Shown here: positions 49,976 to 59,328 of the stretch, in pieces
How positions within the stretch are numbered: position 1 is the first letter of the stretch
How the letters are laid out: every line of letters begins with the position of its first letter
DNA from: JANXQE01 sp035651635
GTDB taxonomy: Bacteria; Verrucomicrobiota; Verrucomicrobiia; Limisphaerales; UBA8199
Length of the DNA stretch: 64,000 nt
NCBI GenBank assembly: GCA_035651635.1
Contig: DASRFK010000095.1
Location: 8,630-72,629 of the forward strand
Direction: 5' to 3'
Made by a program: the position numbers and the translations under genes
Notes under the pieces: generated by a model
Told to the model about the DNA's origin: nothing
Seen by the model: the letters and a program-made list of their open reading frames with translations, nothing else
Database searches by the model: none

Positions 49976-50730
49976 ACGGCGCTGCTCGAAATTTGATCGA
50001 AGTCCATGACCTGACCGTCGGCTATGGCGATCGGACGGTTCTCGAAAGGATTAACTTCGGCGTGCGGAAAGGCGAAGTGTTCGCGATTCTCGGCGCCTCG
50101 GGTTCGGGCAAGAGCACTCTGCTGAAACATTTGATCGGACTCTATCAGCCGATCCAGGGAGACATCCTGATCTCCGGCGCGAGCATCGTGCGCGCGGAAG
50201 GAGAGGAACGGTTGCGTATTTTGCGAAAGTTTGGCGTTTTGTATCAAAGCGGCGCTTTGTTTGGCTCGCTCACGACTCTCGAAAACGTGCGTTTACCGCT
50301 GGATGAGTTCACCGAACTCTCCGAGGTGGCAAAGGATTTGATTGCGCTTTCCAAACTGCGCCTTGTGGGCCTGGAATCGGCCGCCACCAGGATGCCGGCC
50401 GACCTGAGCGGCGGCATGCAAAAGCGAGCTGGCATTGCCCGCGCGATTGTTATGGACCCCTGTCTCCTGTTTCTGGATGAGCCGTCAGCCGGCCTGGACC
50501 CGATTACGTCAGCCGGCCTCGATGCGCTGATTCGCGAGTTGGCGCGCGGGCTCGGCATCACTTTCGTCATGGTCACGCACGAACTGGCCAGCATTTATTC
50601 CGTGGCCGATCGAGTCATCGTGCTGGACCCGCAAATCCGCGGGATCGCCGCCGAAGGTCCGCCGGCTTCGCTGCGGGACAACGCGACGCAGCCCTGGGTA
50701 CGGCAATTTTTGAATCGGGAGGCGGCATGA
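49972..50730 (+). CDS. MlaF-like ABC transporter ATP-binding protein
   Basis: A 252-residue ATPase: Walker A GASGSGKST, Q-loop YQSGALFGSLTTLENV (the Mla-type Q-S-GALF), signature LSGGMQKRAGIARAI, Walker B LLFLDEPSAGLDP. The LSGGM variant and 'QSGALFGSLT' are characteristic of MlaF/Mkl-type ATPases. It powers lipid transfer with the STAS-MlaE permease. It overlaps both neighbours by four bases (ATGA). Confidence 0.95.
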   Translation: MNGAARNLIEVHDLTVGYGDRTVLERINFGVRKGEVFAILGASGSGKSTLLKHLIGLYQPIQGDILISGASIVRAEGEERLRILRKFGVLYQSGALFGSLTTLENVRLPLDEFTELSEVAKDLIALSKLRLVGLESAATRMPADLSGGMQKRAGIARAIVMDPCLLFLDEPSAGLDPITSAGLDALIRELARGLGITFVMVTHELASIYSVADRVIVLDPQIRGIAAEGPPASLRDNATQPWVRQFLNREAA

Positions 50731-51698
50731 GCGCTAAAATCCATAATTTTAGAATTGGAGTGTTTGTGCTCTCGGGAGCCGCGCTCTTTGTGGCGGCACT
50801 CTTTGCCGTTGGCCTGAAAGCTTATTTTGGGCAACACATCATTTTCGAAACGTACGTCGCGGGCAAGGTGGAGAATTTGTCCGTTGGCGCGCTGGTCAAG
50901 CTGCGCGGCGTGACCATCGGCAAAGTCAGTTCCATCGAATTCACCGGAGCTGAATACCCGCAGTACAAAGAACAGTATGTCCTGATAAAATTCGAAATTC
51001 CGAAAGGCTCCGCCTGGAGCACGGAAACTAACAATATGCAGGCCTTGATCGATGCTGAGGTTGCGCAAGGCCTTCGCGCCCGGGTCCAGGGGCAGGGATT
51101 CCTCGGCGCGAATATCGTCGCTCTGGAGTACGTCGACCCTGAGATGTACCCGCCTCAGCCCGTTCCCTGGACGCCCAAGCACTACTACATTCCTTCCGCT
51201 CCCAGCCAGCTTAACCGCGTCTTGACGTCGCTGGAAAAGAGTTTGCGCCATACTGAGAACCTCGATTTCGCGGATTTGTTGGATCGGGCAAACAAACTCA
51301 TCGATGCCGCCAACCACCTGGTGGGGAACGTGAACCAGGTTGATTTCAAACAACTCGGCACTAATGCCGTGTCACTAATCGTCGAGTTCCGCGAGACCAC
51401 ACACGGGCTGCAACGAACGCTGACAGACGCTCAGAATGCCATCAACGGCGCCAATTTGCCCGGGGTGAGCCGCGATACGACCGCCTTGATGGCGAAACTT
51501 TCCTCGACTGCCGTCGAGTTGCGTCGCGTGATTGCCAGTGTCGATACCGGCGAACTCAACAGCTCGCTCGCCAATGTTCGCATGGCGACCGACGAGTTAA
51601 TCTCGCTCATCCACGATCTCGAACAGCGACCTTCTTCGGTTTTGTTCAGCCGCTCCCCGAATCCGCTTAACGTGTTGGAGAAGCCGCCCAGGAAATGA
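50727..51698 (+). CDS. MlaD-family (MCE domain) protein
   Basis: A 323-residue protein with one N-terminal transmembrane helix (IGVFVLSGAALFVAALFAVG), an MCE domain at about 40-145 (NLSVGALVKLRGVTIGKVSS, VAQGLRARVQGQGFLGANIV) and a long helical tail rich in Asn/Leu (about 170-310). MCE proteins form hexameric rings or tubes that carry lipids across the periplasm. The tail is longer than in MlaD, closer to PqiB/YebT-like or Mce1-type tunnel proteins. It overlaps both flanking genes by four bases. Confidence 0.93.
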   Translation: MSAKIHNFRIGVFVLSGAALFVAALFAVGLKAYFGQHIIFETYVAGKVENLSVGALVKLRGVTIGKVSSIEFTGAEYPQYKEQYVLIKFEIPKGSAWSTETNNMQALIDAEVAQGLRARVQGQGFLGANIVALEYVDPEMYPPQPVPWTPKHYYIPSAPSQLNRVLTSLEKSLRHTENLDFADLLDRANKLIDAANHLVGNVNQVDFKQLGTNAVSLIVEFRETTHGLQRTLTDAQNAINGANLPGVSRDTTALMAKLSSTAVELRRVIASVDTGELNSSLANVRMATDELISLIHDLEQRPSSVLFSRSPNPLNVLEKPPRK

Positions 51699-52303
51699 AA
51701 ATCAGTGCGCCCATTTTCCTTCTGGTGATCGTTCTTGGTGGCTGCGTCTCGGGCCCAAGTTGGACACACCGGACGTTTGCCTTCTCCGTGCCGGCGGATC
51801 CGCCGGCCGCCGAAGCGCGTACCAACATCGTTGCGCTTAATCGCGTCACGATCTCGCCCCTTTTTCAAAGCCGGTCCTTTATCTACCGCACCGCCGATAA
51901 CTCGTATGAACGGGATCCGTATGCGGGTTTTCTCATTCCGCCCGAGCGCTCGTTGGCGGAGGCTATTCGCGGTTTGATGCGTGAAGCAGGCGCCTTCGGA
52001 CACGTGGTTGACTTGGGCAGCGGTCTTCGACCCAACTTGATTGCCGAGGTGTCCATTAACGAACTCTGCGGCGATTTTCGCAACGCCGCAAAACCGCTGG
52101 GGAGCATGCAGATTCATTTTGTTTGTTACGAGCTGAGTGACGGCTTCCCGGGTCGCGTCGTGGTCGACAGGTTTTGCGCGCACGAAACGGCCCTGACCGC
52201 AAAGACGCCCAGCGCGCTCATGGCTGCCTGGGATGCCGATTTGCGCGATATCATGAACGAAGTCGTCGCCGAATACAAAAAAGCAAACTCGAACTCCCTC
52301 TGA
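51695..52303 (+). CDS. ABC-type transport auxiliary lipoprotein (PqiC-like)
   Basis: A 202-residue lipoprotein: signal FLLVIVLGGC with lipobox LGGC, then TFAFSVPADPPAAEARTNIV, typical of PqiC/auxiliary lipoproteins of MCE systems. Further on are NRVTISPLFQSRSFIYRTAD and YAGFLIPPERSLAEAIRGLM, with the family's beta-alpha layout. It probably sits on the inner face of the outer membrane and docks the MCE tunnel. It overlaps the MCE gene by four bases and closes the superoperon. Confidence 0.88.
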   Translation: MKISAPIFLLVIVLGGCVSGPSWTHRTFAFSVPADPPAAEARTNIVALNRVTISPLFQSRSFIYRTADNSYERDPYAGFLIPPERSLAEAIRGLMREAGAFGHVVDLGSGLRPNLIAEVSINELCGDFRNAAKPLGSMQIHFVCYELSDGFPGRVVVDRFCAHETALTAKTPSALMAAWDADLRDIMNEVVAEYKKANSNSL

Positions 52304-52393
52304 GGCGAGCGGCTGCCATCGAAAGCGGCTTGACGTTATTCCCAAAGCGGTGTGAATGTTCGCGCAGCGGGTGAATCATCAGGAGCAACGAAC

Positions 52394-54034
52394 ATGACTA
52401 AAACAATTATCCCTTTGAACAAGCGGCCAGCTTGGAAAGCGCTGGCCACTCACAGCAAAGAGATCGAGAAACTCCATTTGCGAACCCTTTTTGCCGAAGA
52501 TGCCAGGCGCGGTGAGCGATTTGTTGCCGAAGCCGCCGGCCTGTTTCTGGACTATTCCAAAAATCGCGTGACCAACGCGACGCTCGAACTGCTTTTGAAA
52601 CTGGCCGAGGAATGCGCCTTGCGGGAAAAAATCGAGGCCATGTTTAGCGGCCAAAGAATCAATGTGACCGAGAATCGAGCCGTTTTGCACGTGGCCCTGC
52701 GGGCGCCGAGAGATGCGACTATCACCGTGGACGGCAAAAATGTGGTGCCGGAGGTCCATGCTGTGCTCGACAAAATGACCGGCTTCTGCAACCGGGTCCG
52801 GAGCGGCGAATGGAAAGGCCATACCGGCCAGCGCATCAGGAACGTCGTCAACATTGGCATTGGAGGCTCGGACCTCGGGCCCGTCATGGCTTATGAGGCT
52901 CTTAAACATTACAGCGATCGTGCTCTCCTGTTCCGCTTTGTCTCCAACGTGGATGGAATCGATTTTGTGGAAGCCACTCGCGACCTCGACCCGGCGGAGA
53001 CCCTGTTCATCGTTTCCTCCAAGACTTTCACGACTCTGGAAACGATGACCAATGCACAAACTGCTCGCGAGTGGTTGCTGAACGGACTTGGCGGCGATAA
53101 ATCGGCCGTGGCGAAGCATTTTGTCGCTGTATCCACCAATGCCGAGAAAGTATCGGCGTTTGGCATCGACACGGTTAACATGTTTGGTTTCTGGGACTGG
53201 GTGGGCGGGCGTTACTCGATGGACTCAGCCATTGGCCTTTCGACCATGCTGGCAATTGGCCCCGACAACTTTCGCTCGATGCTCGCTGGCTTCCACGAAA
53301 TGGACGAGCATTTCCGCACCACCCCCTTTGAACGGAATCTCCCCGTCCTCCTGGGCCTGCTGGTGATATGGTACACGGACTTCTTCGATGCCCAGACGGT
53401 GGCCGTGCTGCCTTACGAACAGTATCTCAAACGTTTCCCGGCTTACCTGCAGCAGTTAACCATGGAGAGCAACGGAAAACATGTGACCCTCGACGGCAAG
53501 CAGGTCACCTATGACACCAGCCCCATTTTCTGGGGCGAACCCGGGACCAACGGACAGCACTCTTTTTACCAGCTCATTCACCAGGGCACGCGCCTGATCC
53601 CCTGTGATTTCATTGCTTTCGCCCGCGCCCTGGCGCCAGTTGGACGTCATCACGACATCCTGCTGGCGAATGTTTTTGCCCAAGCCGAAGCCCTGGCCTT
53701 CGGCAAAACCCCGGACGTGGTGAAAGCTGAAGGCACGCCCCGTTGGCTGGTACCACACCGGGTTTTCGAGGGAAATCGTCCGTCTAACCTGATCCTGGCC
53801 GAGCGGCTCACGCCGGCAGCGCTCGGCAGATTGGTGGCTCTGTACGAGCACAGTGTCTTCACCCAGGGAGCCATCTGGAACATCAACTCTTTCGATCAGT
53901 GGGGAGTCGAACTCGGCAAAGTCCTCGCGCAACGTATCCTTCCGGAGCTTGAAAACCCGGCCGACCCTGACCTTAGTCACGATAGTTCGACCAACGCTCT
54001 CATTCGACGTTATCGACAAATGAAGGGCGGCTGA
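52394..54034 (+). CDS. pgi: Glucose-6-phosphate isomerase
   Basis: A 546-residue PGI that interconverts glucose-6-phosphate and fructose-6-phosphate in glycolysis and gluconeogenesis. Signatures are NIGIGGSDLGPVMAYEAL, VGGRYSMDSAIG, GEPGTNGQHSFYQLIHQG (catalytic Glu/His region) and NSFDQWGVELGK near the C-terminus (catalytic Lys). Length matches the Escherichia coli enzyme. The start at 52394 has AGGAG nine bases upstream. It follows the Mla-type operon after a gap of about 90 bases and is probably transcribed separately. Confidence 0.97.
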   Translation: MTKTIIPLNKRPAWKALATHSKEIEKLHLRTLFAEDARRGERFVAEAAGLFLDYSKNRVTNATLELLLKLAEECALREKIEAMFSGQRINVTENRAVLHVALRAPRDATITVDGKNVVPEVHAVLDKMTGFCNRVRSGEWKGHTGQRIRNVVNIGIGGSDLGPVMAYEALKHYSDRALLFRFVSNVDGIDFVEATRDLDPAETLFIVSSKTFTTLETMTNAQTAREWLLNGLGGDKSAVAKHFVAVSTNAEKVSAFGIDTVNMFGFWDWVGGRYSMDSAIGLSTMLAIGPDNFRSMLAGFHEMDEHFRTTPFERNLPVLLGLLVIWYTDFFDAQTVAVLPYEQYLKRFPAYLQQLTMESNGKHVTLDGKQVTYDTSPIFWGEPGTNGQHSFYQLIHQGTRLIPCDFIAFARALAPVGRHHDILLANVFAQAEALAFGKTPDVVKAEGTPRWLVPHRVFEGNRPSNLILAERLTPAALGRLVALYEHSVFTQGAIWNINSFDQWGVELGKVLAQRILPELENPADPDLSHDSSTNALIRRYRQMKGG

Positions 54035-54239
54035 TCCACTCATTTCCGCTGCCAACGGACGGCCGTGCCGCGCGGCTCCCGGAAATTCCTATCCGGCCTC
54101 GACGCTTTGTATAAGGTTATAACATAGAATCTATTATGGTTCCGAACTCCTTTGTAGGCCGGCTCGGTAAATCTACGGATGGATACTGCGGAAGCTTTTC
54201 GTTTACAGCGGGTTCGGCCCAGATTACAACGATTTCGTG

Positions 54240-54989
54240 ATGATTCAATCTCAGATGGCGTTCCTTGTCGCCGTTGTTCTGAGTGCCGGTGCTTTACTCG
54301 CTGCTGAACCACGCACCTGGACCTTCAGCCAGGATGGCCAGATGAGAACCGCATCGGGGGGCATTGTATCGTTCAAGAAAAATGGGCGCCTCGAAGCAGC
54401 TTTTGTACGCGCTGAAACGACCAATATCGTGCTCCTGGTCCGGACTGGGGAATGCCGGACCATTCCCGCCAAGAGTCTTTCGGATAGCGACGCCGCTTAC
54501 ATTGCCAAGCTGACGAAACCCGATTCTGCAGCAAGTGGTTTGGTTCGGCCGACTATGCTCAAGCCGGACCCGGCCGCCGAAAAACGAATTCAGGCCTCCC
54601 AACTAAAGAATCACGCGGCGTCCAGACGCCAGCTCGCAACCATGGCGCGGGAAACCGCCGCCTACCTCGAAGCCCAGGCCGACCGCATGGCCGCGCGCTC
54701 AGCGACAGGGCAATTCAAAGCTCAAACGCCAATCGACAGCGGCAACGTGGCAAGCAACTCTTCAGCTGCCTCACCGCTAGTGGCCGACCTGCCCGGGAAT
54801 ACGGGCGCCATTGCTGCCGAGGCAGATGAGCTTCCTCAGGAGATTGCCCGGTTGCGGCGCGAAGCCCAAGAGAAGCGCCGGAAAGCAGCCAACATCGAAA
54901 ACGAGGCTGCCAGTCTCGAACAAATGGCGGCCGATCTGAGCGTGGCAGAGCCGGACGAGGCGGTGAAGCGTGAGACGTTGCAGCGCTGA
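54240..54989 (+). CDS. Secreted SHD1-domain protein with coiled-coil tail
   Basis: A 249-residue protein with a signal peptide (MAFLVAVVLSAGALLAAEP). An SHD1-like beta domain follows at about 25-95 (RTWTFSQDGQ, GGIVSFKKNGRLEAAFVRAE, RTIPAKSLSDSDAAYIAKL). The C-terminal half is Ala/Glu/Arg-rich and predicted helical (QEIARLRREAQEKRRKAANI). SHD1 domains are frequent in exported proteins of Verrucomicrobiota and Planctomycetota; their role there is unknown. An adjacent GTG at 54237 is an alternative start. It stands alone between pgi and a repeat-rich gap. Confidence 0.8.
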   Translation: MIQSQMAFLVAVVLSAGALLAAEPRTWTFSQDGQMRTASGGIVSFKKNGRLEAAFVRAETTNIVLLVRTGECRTIPAKSLSDSDAAYIAKLTKPDSAASGLVRPTMLKPDPAAEKRIQASQLKNHAASRRQLATMARETAAYLEAQADRMAARSATGQFKAQTPIDSGNVASNSSAASPLVADLPGNTGAIAAEADELPQEIARLRREAQEKRRKAANIENEAASLEQMAADLSVAEPDEAVKRETLQR

Positions 54990-55131
54990 GACGTTAAAAC
55001 GTTAACACGCTAAAAACGTTAAAACGAACAAAACCGCTCCAAACTTTTGTGTTTACCCAAATCTGGAAGCAATGAGCGTTTCAATGTTGTAGCATTTCAA
55101 CGGTTTAACATTTTAACGCTTTAACCTTCCC
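54990..55131. repeat. AT-rich imperfect inverted repeat
   Basis: The left side has copies of ACGTTAAAACGTTAA and CGTTAAAACG (54990-55026); the right side, after about 50 bases, has CGTTTCAATGTT and TTTAACATTTTAACG (55077-55127). The sides could pair imperfectly. Its composition is far more AT-rich than that of the flanking genes. It may be a dispersed repeat or a long transcript-end hairpin after the SHD1 gene. Confidence 0.6.
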
Positions 55132-55181
55132 TGGCGCCAAAACTTCTGGGTCGGCGCCGCATCCATCCGTATCCTGCCGCG

Positions 55182-55763
55182 GTGCTTTTGGCCTTCAACA
55201 AACCGTATGGAGTGATTTCCCAGTTTACCTCCGACGGTTCGAGGAACCGTACCTTGGCGGACTTCGGCTTTCCCTCTCGGGTCTATCCGATTGGCCGGCT
55301 CGATGCCGACTCCGAAGGCTTGTTACTGTTGAGCGATGAAGCCGGCCTCAACCAGCGCTTGCTTAATCCTCGTCACGCGCATCCGCGCGAGTACTGGGTC
55401 CAGGTCGAGCGGGTTCCTTCGCTCGACATTCTGCGTGCGCTGGCCGGGGGTGTAATCCTCGACGGCCGAAAAACCTTGCCCGCCCGCGCGAGCATTCTCG
55501 ATCCACAACCGGACCTGCCACCACGCGAGCCGCCAATTCGGTATCGGAAAACCGTCCCGACCTGCTGGCTTGGCCTGGAACTTGTCGAAGGCAAAAATCG
55601 CCAGGTCCGGCGCATGACGGCCGCGATTGGACATCCCACCTTGCGCCTGGTCCGCGTGCGCATTGGTCGGTTCAGTATCGGCTCGATTCCGAATGGCCAG
55701 TGGGTTGAGTTGAATGCGGCGCAACGCCGGTTGGTTTTGGGTGGGTTTCGGGTTCCGGCTTGA
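55182..55763 (+). CDS. rluE: 23S rRNA pseudouridine synthase (RluE-like)
   Basis: A 193-residue pseudouridine synthase of the RsuA/RluB/E/F family. LLAFNKPYGVISQFTSDG, then VYPIGRLDADSEGLLLLSD with the catalytic Asp in GRLDADSEG, PPIRYRKTVPTCWLGLELVE and GKNRQVRRMTAAIGHPTLRL closely follow RluE of Escherichia coli, which modifies one uridine of 23S rRNA. It has no S4 domain, as in RluE. It starts at GTG 55182. It is an isolated gene between a repeat region and the DUF5107/TPR gene. Confidence 0.92.
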   Translation: MLLAFNKPYGVISQFTSDGSRNRTLADFGFPSRVYPIGRLDADSEGLLLLSDEAGLNQRLLNPRHAHPREYWVQVERVPSLDILRALAGGVILDGRKTLPARASILDPQPDLPPREPPIRYRKTVPTCWLGLELVEGKNRQVRRMTAAIGHPTLRLVRVRIGRFSIGSIPNGQWVELNAAQRRLVLGGFRVPA

Positions 55764-55877
55764 GCAGGCTGGACAGGGCAGGGCCGCCAAAACCTATCGA
55801 GTTTCATACCAGATGGTGCGCGCCTCGGCTGTCATTTGCTGGTTGAATTCCCCGTGCCGCATCCGAAAATCCCCACC

Positions 55878-58800
55878 ATGAATGGTAAATCGACCTTATT
55901 GGCCCTGTGTGCATGGTCAGCGGCGCTTTTAACAGCCTCAGCCTCGGTTGCCGCGCTAGCGGTCAAGGCAACGGAGACCCGACTTACTATTCCCACTTAC
56001 CTCACGGGCGAGCCGGAAGCCAATCCCATCTTTTACGATGGCCGCGGCTCGCAAGGCGCACAGGGCCGCGTTTATCCGTACCCGCTCTATGACAGCCTGA
56101 CGAACGTGAAATCGAACAAGGTCTATACGATTGTTTACCTGGAAAACCAGTACGTGCGCATCGGGATCCTGCCGGAGGTTGGCGGCCGTCTGTTCGAAGC
56201 GGTCGACAAAAGTAACGGTTACAACTTCGTTTATCGCCAGCACGTCATCAAACCGGCGCTGATTGGCCTGATTGGCGCCTGGATTTCCGGCGGCATTGAA
56301 TGGAATATCCCGCATCATCACCGCGCCACCACTGCGCTGCCGGTTCAATACAAAATCCAAGACAATCCGGACGGCAGCAAAACCGTCTGGGTGGGCGAAC
56401 TCGAACTGCGTCAGCGGATGCGCTGGGCGGTTGGATATACACTGCGGCCGGATCGCTCTTACTTGCAATGCGCGGTGCGCATCCTGAACCGCACGGACTT
56501 GGCCAATTCGATGCTTTGCTTTGCTAATGTCGCCGTGCACGTCAACAACAGCTACCAGGTCATTTACCCGCCGCACACTCAGTTCGTCACTTTCCATTCC
56601 AAACACGAATTCACCACCTGGCCGGTCGCCACCACACGCTATGCAGGCGAGGACTTCACCCAAGGGGTCGATGTCAGTTGGTACTCCAATCATTTGGCCG
56701 CCACCTCGATGTTTGCCTGGAATTACCAGGACGATTTCTTTGCCGGATACGATCACGGCCGCCATGCGGGGATTATGAGCGTGGCCGACCATCACCTCGT
56801 GCCCGGAAAGAAGTTTTGGACGTGGGGCACCGGGCCGCGCGGTCAGATGTGGGACAAGATTCTGACCGACTCCGATGGACCGTATATTGAATTAATGGTC
56901 GGCGCGTATTCCGATAATCAACCGGATTACAGCTGGCTTCAGCCCGATGAAACCAAATCGTTCGAGATGTACTGGTACCCGTTTCGTGAAATTGAGGGTG
57001 TGAAAAATGCCAACCTTGATGCGGCGGTTAACCTCGAGGTCGCAAACCGGACGGCTCGTGTCGGTTTTTGTGCCACCGCGGAGTATCCCAACGCCACGGC
57101 GGTGCTGCGGGCCGGCACCAACGTCCTGTTGGCGGAAAGCTGCGTCATAAGTCCCGGGAAGCCTTGCGTCAAAACGGTCGTTCTTCCGCCCGGTGTTGAA
57201 GAAGCGGACCTGCGCGCGGCTTTGGTGGTTGGAGGCAAGGAGTTGGTCGCTTATTCACCTGTCCGCCTTGATCCCGCTTCAATGCCCAGCCCGGTGGTGG
57301 ACCCTCCCCCTCCCGACTCAGTCAAAACAAGCGAAGAGCTCTATCTGGCGGGCCAAAGGATCGAGCAATTTCACGCCCCCGCTGCTTCACCGGAACCTTA
57401 TTGGCAGGAGGCGCTGAGGCGCGATCCTGGCGATGCGCGCGTGAACACCGCGTTGGCCATCCGCCGCCTCAAGCAAGCGCGTTTTGCCGAAGCTGAAGAG
57501 CATCTTCGTCGCGCAATCGAAAGGCTTACTCGAAATTACACCGCTCCGAAGGATGGTGAGCCATTCTATTATTTGGGCATGGCCTTGCGGGGCCGGGCGC
57601 TGCTGGAAACCAATTCCGAAAACGTCCTGGTTCAGGCGACAGATGCATTTTACAAAGCCACCTGGAGCCAGGCCTGGCGGGGGCCCGCTTATTTTGCTTT
57701 GGCGGAATTGGCGTCCCGGCGCGGCGACACCGCCGCCGCTCTGGACTACGTAACCCATTCCCTGGAAGCTGGCTCGCTCAACTCCCGGGCGCTCGGGCTG
57801 AAATCAGCTCTGCTGCGCCGGGCAGGCCAACTTACCGCAGCCAAGGCTCTCCTGGTGACGGCCTCGCGCACCACCGACCCTTTGGACCCGCAGTTGGAGG
57901 CCGAGCGGTGGCTTGTCGGCGACAAAAGTACGGAAGCGGAGTTACGCAAAACCATTGGTCAGTTCCCGCTCGCCGGTTTGGAGGCGGCCGTGTCATATGG
58001 CAACGCCGGCCTGTGGGCCGATGGAATTTCGCTGCTGGAACTGCTGGTTCAGCATTCTCAGGGCAATGCCCCGGCCTTAGTATATTACTACCTCGCGGAT
58101 CTTCAGGAGCGGGCCGGCCGGGCGAGGCGGGCTGCGGAGTGCCGGCGGGAGGCCGCCGCCGCTTTGCCTGGAACGTCGTTTCCCTTCCAGTGGGAGATGA
58201 TTCCGGTGCTGCGCCGGGCCATGGCATGTAATTCCGCCGACAGCAAGGCTCCCTATTACCTGGGCAACTTGCTTTATGATTGGCAGCCCGACGAGGCCAT
58301 CCAACTGTGGAAGCAATCCGAGGCGCTCGATTCGTCGTTCGCCATCGTTCATCGGAACCTTGCTTATGCCTATGCCCATCAGTCGACGAGCAATCAAACT
58401 GCCGCAGCGTTGGCGGAATTGGAATGGGCTGTGCGGGCGCCTGTCAAATATGCGCTGCATTTCACCGAACTGGACGAGCTCTACGAAACGGCTGGAACTC
58501 CGCCGGCCACGCGCCTGGCACTCCTGGAACAAAACCACTCCGTGGTTGCCCGTCGCGACGACGCTTTATCACGCGAAATCGGTTTGCTGGTATTTGCCGG
58601 AAAGTACGACCGCGCGATTGAATTGATGACCGGCCGCAAGTTTTCCGTGTGGGAAGGCGGCTCGCTCGAAGTAGCGAGACATTGGGTTGATGCGCACCTG
58701 CTGCGCGGCCGAGCCCGGTTGGAGGCCGGTCGGCCAGAAGATGCCTTGGCCGATTTTGATCGCGCCAGGCTCATTCCTGACAATCTCCCGAACGATAACC

Positions 58801-59246
58801 AGGGTCAGGACCGGAGCGCCGAACTCAATTACTGGGCCGGCAGAGCTTATCAGCGTCTCGGACAGGCAGGCCAGGCCAGCGCTGCCTGGAACCGCTCGGC
58901 GGATCTTTGTCCTCAAGCTCCGGATGCCCCTCCAGCTTCTGAGGCCGCGATTCAGCTTTACTTCAGCGCCCTGGCCCATCAAGAGCTTGGGCATAAAGAC
59001 ATCGCCGAAGCGGTCCTTCATCGGCTGCTCGAATCGGCCACCCACGCCACTTCCCCCAAAACTGAGCCCGACGCAGGTTCTCGCCGGCAACGTCGTCGGC
59101 CAACCGCCGCCCAAGCTCACTACCTCGCCGGGTTGTGTTACGCGGGACTCGGCGACGCCAAGGAAGCGCAATCCCGGTTCCAGCTGGCTTTGGAGTCCAA
59201 ACGAGACTTGCTCGGAGCCCGGGTCGAATTGGGCCCGCGCCCATGA
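55878..59246 (+). CDS. Large exported DUF5107 / TPR protein
   Basis: A 1122-residue protein with a signal peptide (LLALCAWSAALLTASASVAA). Residues of about 25-400 form a DUF5107-type domain (IPTYLTGEPEANPIFYDGRG, YPYPLYDSLTNVKSNKVYTI, GILPEVGGRLFEAVDKSNGY), a fold related to galactose-mutarotase-like sugar-binding domains. From about 490 on are TPR repeats (AEAEEHLRRAIERL, FALAELASRRGDTAAALDYV and later copies), ending near residue 1110. It is probably periplasmic or surface-exposed and carbohydrate-related. The frame is open to 55836; the ATG at 55878 gives a proper signal peptide. No catalytic site is recognised. Confidence 0.85.
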   Translation: MNGKSTLLALCAWSAALLTASASVAALAVKATETRLTIPTYLTGEPEANPIFYDGRGSQGAQGRVYPYPLYDSLTNVKSNKVYTIVYLENQYVRIGILPEVGGRLFEAVDKSNGYNFVYRQHVIKPALIGLIGAWISGGIEWNIPHHHRATTALPVQYKIQDNPDGSKTVWVGELELRQRMRWAVGYTLRPDRSYLQCAVRILNRTDLANSMLCFANVAVHVNNSYQVIYPPHTQFVTFHSKHEFTTWPVATTRYAGEDFTQGVDVSWYSNHLAATSMFAWNYQDDFFAGYDHGRHAGIMSVADHHLVPGKKFWTWGTGPRGQMWDKILTDSDGPYIELMVGAYSDNQPDYSWLQPDETKSFEMYWYPFREIEGVKNANLDAAVNLEVANRTARVGFCATAEYPNATAVLRAGTNVLLAESCVISPGKPCVKTVVLPPGVEEADLRAALVVGGKELVAYSPVRLDPASMPSPVVDPPPPDSVKTSEELYLAGQRIEQFHAPAASPEPYWQEALRRDPGDARVNTALAIRRLKQARFAEAEEHLRRAIERLTRNYTAPKDGEPFYYLGMALRGRALLETNSENVLVQATDAFYKATWSQAWRGPAYFALAELASRRGDTAAALDYVTHSLEAGSLNSRALGLKSALLRRAGQLTAAKALLVTASRTTDPLDPQLEAERWLVGDKSTEAELRKTIGQFPLAGLEAAVSYGNAGLWADGISLLELLVQHSQGNAPALVYYYLADLQERAGRARRAAECRREAAAALPGTSFPFQWEMIPVLRRAMACNSADSKAPYYLGNLLYDWQPDEAIQLWKQSEALDSSFAIVHRNLAYAYAHQSTSNQTAAALAELEWAVRAPVKYALHFTELDELYETAGTPPATRLALLEQNHSVVARRDDALSREIGLLVFAGKYDRAIELMTGRKFSVWEGGSLEVARHWVDAHLLRGRARLEAGRPEDALADFDRARLIPDNLPNDNQGQDRSAELNYWAGRAYQRLGQAGQASAAWNRSADLCPQAPDAPPASEAAIQLYFSALAHQELGHKDIAEAVLHRLLESATHATSPKTEPDAGSRRQRRRPTAAQAHYLAGLCYAGLGDAKEAQSRFQLALESKRDLLGARVELGPRP

Positions 59247-59263
59247 CGGGGAGAACACAAGGC

Positions 59264-59293
59264 AAAAAAAAGGGACGCGGTGAGCGCGTCCCT
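59264..59293 (-). terminator. Rho-independent terminator of the small exported protein gene
   Basis: On the minus strand the stem AGGGACGCG pairs with CGCGTCCCT (59285-59293 with 59271-59279), loop of five bases, followed by a T tract (A run 59264-59271). It lies about 35 bases after the stop of the gene at 59329-59769. There is no T tract in the plus direction. Confidence 0.88.
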
Positions 59294-59328
59294 CTGGGTG
59301 TTAATGCGTATTTGCTCCAGGCGAAAAC

